From Lates calcarifer (Eukaryota > Chordata > Actinopteri > Centropomidae): a DNA stretch of 64,000 nt. Position 1 is the stretch's first letter. Every line of letters begins with the position of its first letter. The position numbers and the translations under genes were made by a program. The notes beneath the pieces were generated by a model. The model did no database searches and was not told where the DNA came from. It saw only the letters and a list, made by a program, of their open reading frames with translations. Below are positions 53,054 to 64,000 of the stretch, one piece after another. The stretch spans positions 724,621-788,620 of the forward strand of contig NC_066855.1 of the NCBI RefSeq assembly GCF_001640805.2, read 5' to 3'.

Positions 53054-53126
53054 CACCCCAGATGGGACTCGAACCCACAATCCCTGGCTTAGGAGGCCAG
53101 TGCCTTATCCATTAGGCCACTGGGGC
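53054..53126 (-). tRNA. tRNA-Arg, anticodon CCT
   Basis: Read on the minus strand, 73 bases begin GCCCCAGTGGCCTAATGG and end in a matching acceptor strand. The stem GCCCCAG pairs with CTGGGGT, the anticodon loop carries CCT (reads AGG, arginine), and the T arm has GGTTCGAGTCC. The internal polymerase III A box (TGGCCTAATGG) and B box (GGTTCGAGTCC) are intact and no intron is present. A TTTTT terminator lies 8-12 bases downstream (53046-53042). It looks functional. It stands alone between gene C and wdr45b. Confidence 0.97.
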
Positions 53127-53773
53127 TACGCACTTACTCAGAAAACATTTTCCTTCTTTATACCGTTACACACGGATATATTTTTATATGTATTTTATGC
53201 TGTTAAGCTAAACCCGCTACAGCTATCGTAAATTAAAATGACTGATGTTGTGTAACTTTAACCTCACTAACAACTTCCGGCTCCATCAGTACTTTTCACT
53301 CGTATGTTTTTGTCTTTAAAACCGTGGTCAGTCCAACTTCTCAGTCAGCTTATAACAGCGACAGTAAAACTAGCGTTACACTTACACACCGAGTCATATG
53401 TAGGTAGCATGACGAGAAACTGTGACTTACAGGTGATTAAAATCATCGATCGTCGGAGTCGTTGTTCTCTGATTAAAACCCTTCTTTGATCACTGCTCGT
53501 CTCGGGATCATGTGCTATGTTTACTTTTAGTTAAAACCATTAATGAGGATTATAATTAGATTATTTCGATGTTAAATATTTGCTCTAATACGTCAAAGAA
53601 GTCCACCGAAAACTCCCTTTGATCCTGGCTGGTGACAGCTCTCTCCAAGCAGGAACCAGCCTCCGTTGTTTTCCTTCTTTCTACCCCACAGACTCCAGAG
53701 GAATGGTAGCCGGTTAGCTCATCACACAACAGCTGTTGGATTAACTTGTTAACGCATTCAGTTGTTTTTTTAA

Positions 53774-59131
<5,358 letters not shown>

Positions 59132-60184
59132 CCTTTGACCCTCCTGCAGACTTGTTATTACACAGCCTGTTTTCTGTTTTTTTCCCTTCTGTTTTTTATT
59201 TTGGAGGAGGCAGGACACGTCCCTTGTTGCACTTCTCTTTATCTTGATGGACTCTGTCAAAGAGCATCAGATGACGGGAGGACAAAGAACGAGTAGCACA
59301 GACTCTGGGAGGGAGGGGGGGAGGGGACGACCCCTCACAGCAAAGACAGACAGATGGAAGCACGGACAGGGATGCTGACTGTCTCTCAGACTCCTGAGGA
59401 TTGTCTCCGGACAGACGGACAGGCGCCGACTTTACTCCCAAACCAAACACAAGAGAAAAGAGGGAAAGTTTTTTTTTTTTGTTTTTTTTTTTGAAAGGAC
59501 ACGCCGCTTTTTAAGACGTCTTCCGAGGAATTTACAAAGGATGGCTATTTTTAATCACCTAGATGATTCTGAGAGTTAGACGGATTGAAAATATTGAGCT
59601 TTTTGTCAACTAACACCACCTAATCCTAACTATAGGGAGTGCCTCTGAGACTGGAGAGAATCTGTATGTGTGAACATATTACTGTTGTCATATATACATA
59701 TGTGTGTTTGTGTATATACCAATGTACCATATTAGGTGTTTGCAAAGCAGGATCAGGACGAGGTGACTGCCTCCACCTTTCAGGTTCACAGTAACATCGG
59801 GAACAGACTCTGATCCTGTGTTGTGAAACGTCACTAGTATTACTAGATTTTCTTATATCCACTGTATAAACACAATGCGCCAGACTGAACTTCTAACTAC
59901 TTAGACCTGTACAGAATAGTAGCAAAAAGAAAAAAATATCAACACGTATTTTTGTTTCAGTCTTCCTTTTTTCATACGTTGTGCAATATATGTTCTCCCT
60001 GATTGTTTCTGTTAAAGCTGAGTGTTTGTTGTTTCCACTCAAACGAGAAAGCTTAAACAGTTCATCTTGTGTTGGGAGATGTGGCTCTTTCCTGCTGCTG
60101 TTTGTACGGATGAAACAAACGACACAAACACTGTATTTATTAGTGAGCTTTAGAGCTGTAAAGCTGATTTTTCCCCTTCTCCAG

Positions 60185-60320
60185 ACGTAATGCTAAGCCA
60201 AGCTAACTGCTGCTAGCTTTAGCTTCATATTTACTCTACAGACAGGAGCAGCGTTTAGCTTCTCATCTGACTTTCAGCAAGAAAGACTCTCATTTCCCAA
60301 AATGGTGAACTGTTTTTTAA
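60185..60320 (-). repeat. Interspersed repeat of the same family, copy 5
   Basis: Minus strand AACAGTTCACCATTTTGGGAAA, TTTCTTGCTGAAAGTCAGATGAGAAG, TAAATATGAAGCTAAAGC and TTAGCTTGGCTTAGCAT in family order. It is the best preserved copy and lies in the wdr45b 3' UTR. Confidence 0.6.
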
Positions 60321-61046
60321 GAGTTTGTATCAGTTGATAGTTTTGTTGTTCCTAGCTGAACTGGAAAAGCCAAACACAGACGCGGTTTCCATGTTGAATC
60401 ACAAAAACCTAATCGATTTAAGACGAGATTGTTGGTCATTTTCTACCCAACAGCTCGACTGTAAAACTGTTCAGAATATTTTGAATTTGGTTCAAGACTG
60501 CACTTCACGTTTAATGTTAATACATTAATATTTCATGTCGATTAAATCAGAAACCTGGAATAGATGATTGCTGGTTTGCTTCATGTACTTTTCGTTGGCC
60601 AGTGTGACTCCAGTCACATCAGTCTTTTTATTTAAATGTCAACACTCTTTACTGATGAGTGTAGTTTGTCTGGTGTCAGTGCATCTCTGCCTCTTCCTGC
60701 CCCTAACAGCTTTGATAAAACTGGCTGATGTAAATCAGGGAATCTGAAGTGCTTTGTTGAACCCTGTGGCCGTAAACAGGAGATCAGTTCAGTGTGGATC
60801 CATCACTACGGTTGTTAAAACTGTGTTAATGGAAAATTAATTTTGTTTTCATCCTTTTTTTTGTTGATTCTGTGCAAAAACATTTCTTTGTGTTGCTTTC
60901 TACATCAGATTGTACATCTGCAGGTGTCGCTGTGGAACACACACACACCGCACTGACCACAGTAGGGACGCTGCACAAACTGAAAAGCCAACTTGTTTCT
61001 GACACACTCAGAATGATTGTAAAAAAAATCAGCATTTAAATTTGTG

Positions 61047-61052
61047 AATAAA
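61047..61052 (+). other. wdr45b: Candidate polyadenylation signal of wdr45b
   Basis: AATAAA about 1.9 kb past the stop codon, consistent with a long wdr45b 3' UTR. The stretch 59132-61046 is otherwise non-coding, with one interspersed repeat copy. Confidence 0.45.
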
Positions 61053-61079
61053 AATTTAACATCTGCTTTTACAGTTAAA

Positions 61080-63118
61080 CTTTACAGGCTCGTTCAGGCC
61101 CTTTTATGTTCATGCCCCCCCCATAAACATCTTTGATCATGGCTGTTTCTTAACACCAGTTAGCATGAACACCACAGTGTTGGTTAAACAGCAGCTTCTC
61201 GCTGTGATTGGTCAGATAGTGAGGGCGAGGCAGGAGTCAGGGTTGCTGGTGGACGACTGATCAGTCCAGACTGCGACAGCTCAACAGCTGTGGTGGTGTA
61301 TGGTGAACGGTGAACGGTGAACGTAGGTGTATTTCCACCTTTACAGTCTCGATCTCCATAAATGAACCTGACTCCTTACATTTCATTTTGGGTGAACTGG
61401 CACAGATAATGTTTCCTAACGACTGCCCTCACATCCGGCATTTTACTGGTCAATGAGAGTCGAGCTGGTTTTGTCCCATCAGAGAGGAAGCATGTCCACA
61501 GACTTCCTGGAACGGCCTGAACAAACTGTGGAATGCATGCTTAACAAAACTTTATAGCATGTTACCGCTCTGCTCCAGATGTTAACGCTTAATCAGCCTG
61601 ATGATTCTCAGAGCACAGGCACAATCTCATGTTTCTTTTCTCTGACTAACAAAAGAAATAATCCCCCCCCCACACACACACACACACACAGATGTCGAGT
61701 TTGCATTTGCCCAGCAGAGAAGGCGTTTACTCAAAGAAATTCAAACTAAGAGGTTATGTGTTTTAAATAAATTTATAAAAAAAGCATTTACCCACTGAAG
61801 CAGAACAAACACCTATCACTTGTTTTTCCTCGTGTAACATAGAGTACAATCTGAATAGACTTTTTTAGTAGCCTGAACAGAATAAAATAATCAAGCAAAG
61901 AGACTGCCAACTTCAACACAAAGGTAACAAACAGCCAATGAAGACAGGGAAAAACTGAGAGCAAATAAAAATACAAAAGGAAAAAAAAAACGAAGAACTA
62001 AGAGGGATAAGTGCAGCACTGGTCAGAATCATATAGCGTAGATTCAGTCTAAATTTTCTTCAGTTCCATATTCAGTTAAATCTGCTCAAGTACATTGTCT
62101 CTAGATCCGTAACATGCAAGCTCGATGAAGCATATGGTCAAATACGCATGGGAATATACTTTTATCTCATAGGATATTTGTAAAATATGAAAAAATCTGT
62201 AGATTTACAGTGATAAAGAAATTTCATTTGCATGAATGAGCAGAAAAAAAGAACATCCACTCCATAGATAGTGTTTTCTTTAAAGGAAAAAAAGGAGACT
62301 ACATTCATTTCACTGAACAAAGAGTCCACATACAAAAACAAAACAAAAAAAGGATTCCCAAAATATCATGTTGTGATGTTTAAATGTTCTTAAAGACCCC
62401 ACTTATAGCTTTTAGTTATCTTAATTATTACTAGATAGTATCTGTGCCTTGGGAAACGAAGAAACACTCAAAAAAGATCCACAGATACACTTGTACAACG
62501 GAATACTGCATATCTACTCACGACTGGGTTAGGTAGGTCGACATGGAGGCTAGCTGCCGAAGATGGGAATGTCCACACGTACGTACACACACTTCCCTTT
62601 GTGGAGTACACTACTGGTGATTTCACTTGGTTGCTTTTTCTATCCGACACACAGTTAAACACTTGTCTGTAATGCTACCAGGATTCGGCTCCTTTCCGTC
62701 TTTGGGGAGAGTCGTGGACTCCTCATTTGTCCAATAAGTCAATTTTTCATCTGGAAATCTGGATTTTTGAATCGTTTTTTTTCTTCCTGGGCATCTTCCT
62801 GCCTTCTGGGTCTCAAACGTCAGGGTTTCACAGTCATCAGCAACTCTTCTTTACTTCCATTTTCAATTTGGTCTCTAGTTTTTGCATCGTATTTCGTGGT
62901 CTTAAATATATGGAAGAGGAAGAGTCGGGGGGTCGAGGAGGAGGAGGAGGTTTTGCACATTCTGTAGTCCTGTTTGTGTTTCCACGTCTCTTCTCTTTTT
63001 GGCACCTTGAAGTAGATGATAACCAGGTAGGATGGAGGGGCGAGAGTGTGGAGGGTGTGAGGCTCAATGCGTACGGGAGAGCAGGGGTCAGGATGCAGAT
63101 CGGGGGGTTGGAGGGGGG
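61080..63118 (-). other. foxk2: Probable 3' UTR of foxk2 and the gap to wdr45b
   Basis: This AT-rich region follows the foxk2 stop codon on the minus strand. I found no clear minus-strand AATAAA, so the end of the transcript is not placed. It contains a C-run/CA microsatellite at 61663-61690. The reading frame at 62727-63362 (plus, 211 codons) runs antisense across the last foxk2 exon and is a shadow. Confidence 0.45.
61663..61690 (+). repeat. C9 run followed by (CA)10
   Basis: Compound simple repeat in the foxk2 3' region. Confidence 0.9.

Positions 63119-64000
<882 letters not shown>

Overview
This window is nuclear DNA from a ray-finned fish, most likely a percomorph. It holds intron-rich vertebrate genes with GT-AG splicing, many CA/TG microsatellites, and copies of interspersed repeats I recognise from perciform genomes. 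No virus, plasmid, CRISPR array or bacterial operon is visible. Genes were rebuilt by hand from splice sites, codon phase and remembered vertebrate proteins, without any database search.

Layout, left to right. (1) 1 to about 22.9 kb, minus: the 5' half of caskin2. Six coding exons encode the start of the protein and its ankyrin repeats, and a 13.5 kb first coding intron is full of repeats. (2) 25.1-27.9 kb, plus: an unnamed gene with two MADF domains and a C-terminal BESS-like motif. (3) 28.7-32.7 kb, minus: zinc-finger gene A. (4) 33.1-35.5 kb, plus: mettl9, head to head with gene A. (5) 37.1-40.5 kb, plus: kdelr2. (6) 42.3-45.7 kb and 46.6-51.8 kb, plus: zinc-finger genes B and C, paralogs of A. 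(7) 53.05 kb, minus: tRNA-Arg(CCT). (8) 53.8-59.1 kb, plus: wdr45b (WIPI3). (9) 63.1-64.0 kb, minus: the last two coding exons of foxk2.

The most interesting content is the three-gene family A/B/C. Each gene spreads over six small exons a domain resembling the N-terminal TRFH-like domain of the shelterin protein TIN2 (TINF2_N). One long last exon then encodes 13-14 C2H2 zinc fingers. Exon sizes and phases are almost identical in the three genes, so they arose by local duplication. The MADF gene is itself the product of an internal exon-pair duplication.

A second theme is single-base frameshifts. They interrupt all three zinc-finger genes and also the conserved genes mettl9 and wdr45b. All but one are explained by one extra base, and removing it restores exon phase. 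This points to indel errors in the underlying assembly rather than to pseudogenes. The genes do not form one pathway: kdelr2 (ER retrieval), wdr45b (autophagy), mettl9 (histidine methylation), caskin2 (scaffold) and foxk2 (transcription) are ordinary neighbours around a lineage-specific zinc-finger and MADF cluster.
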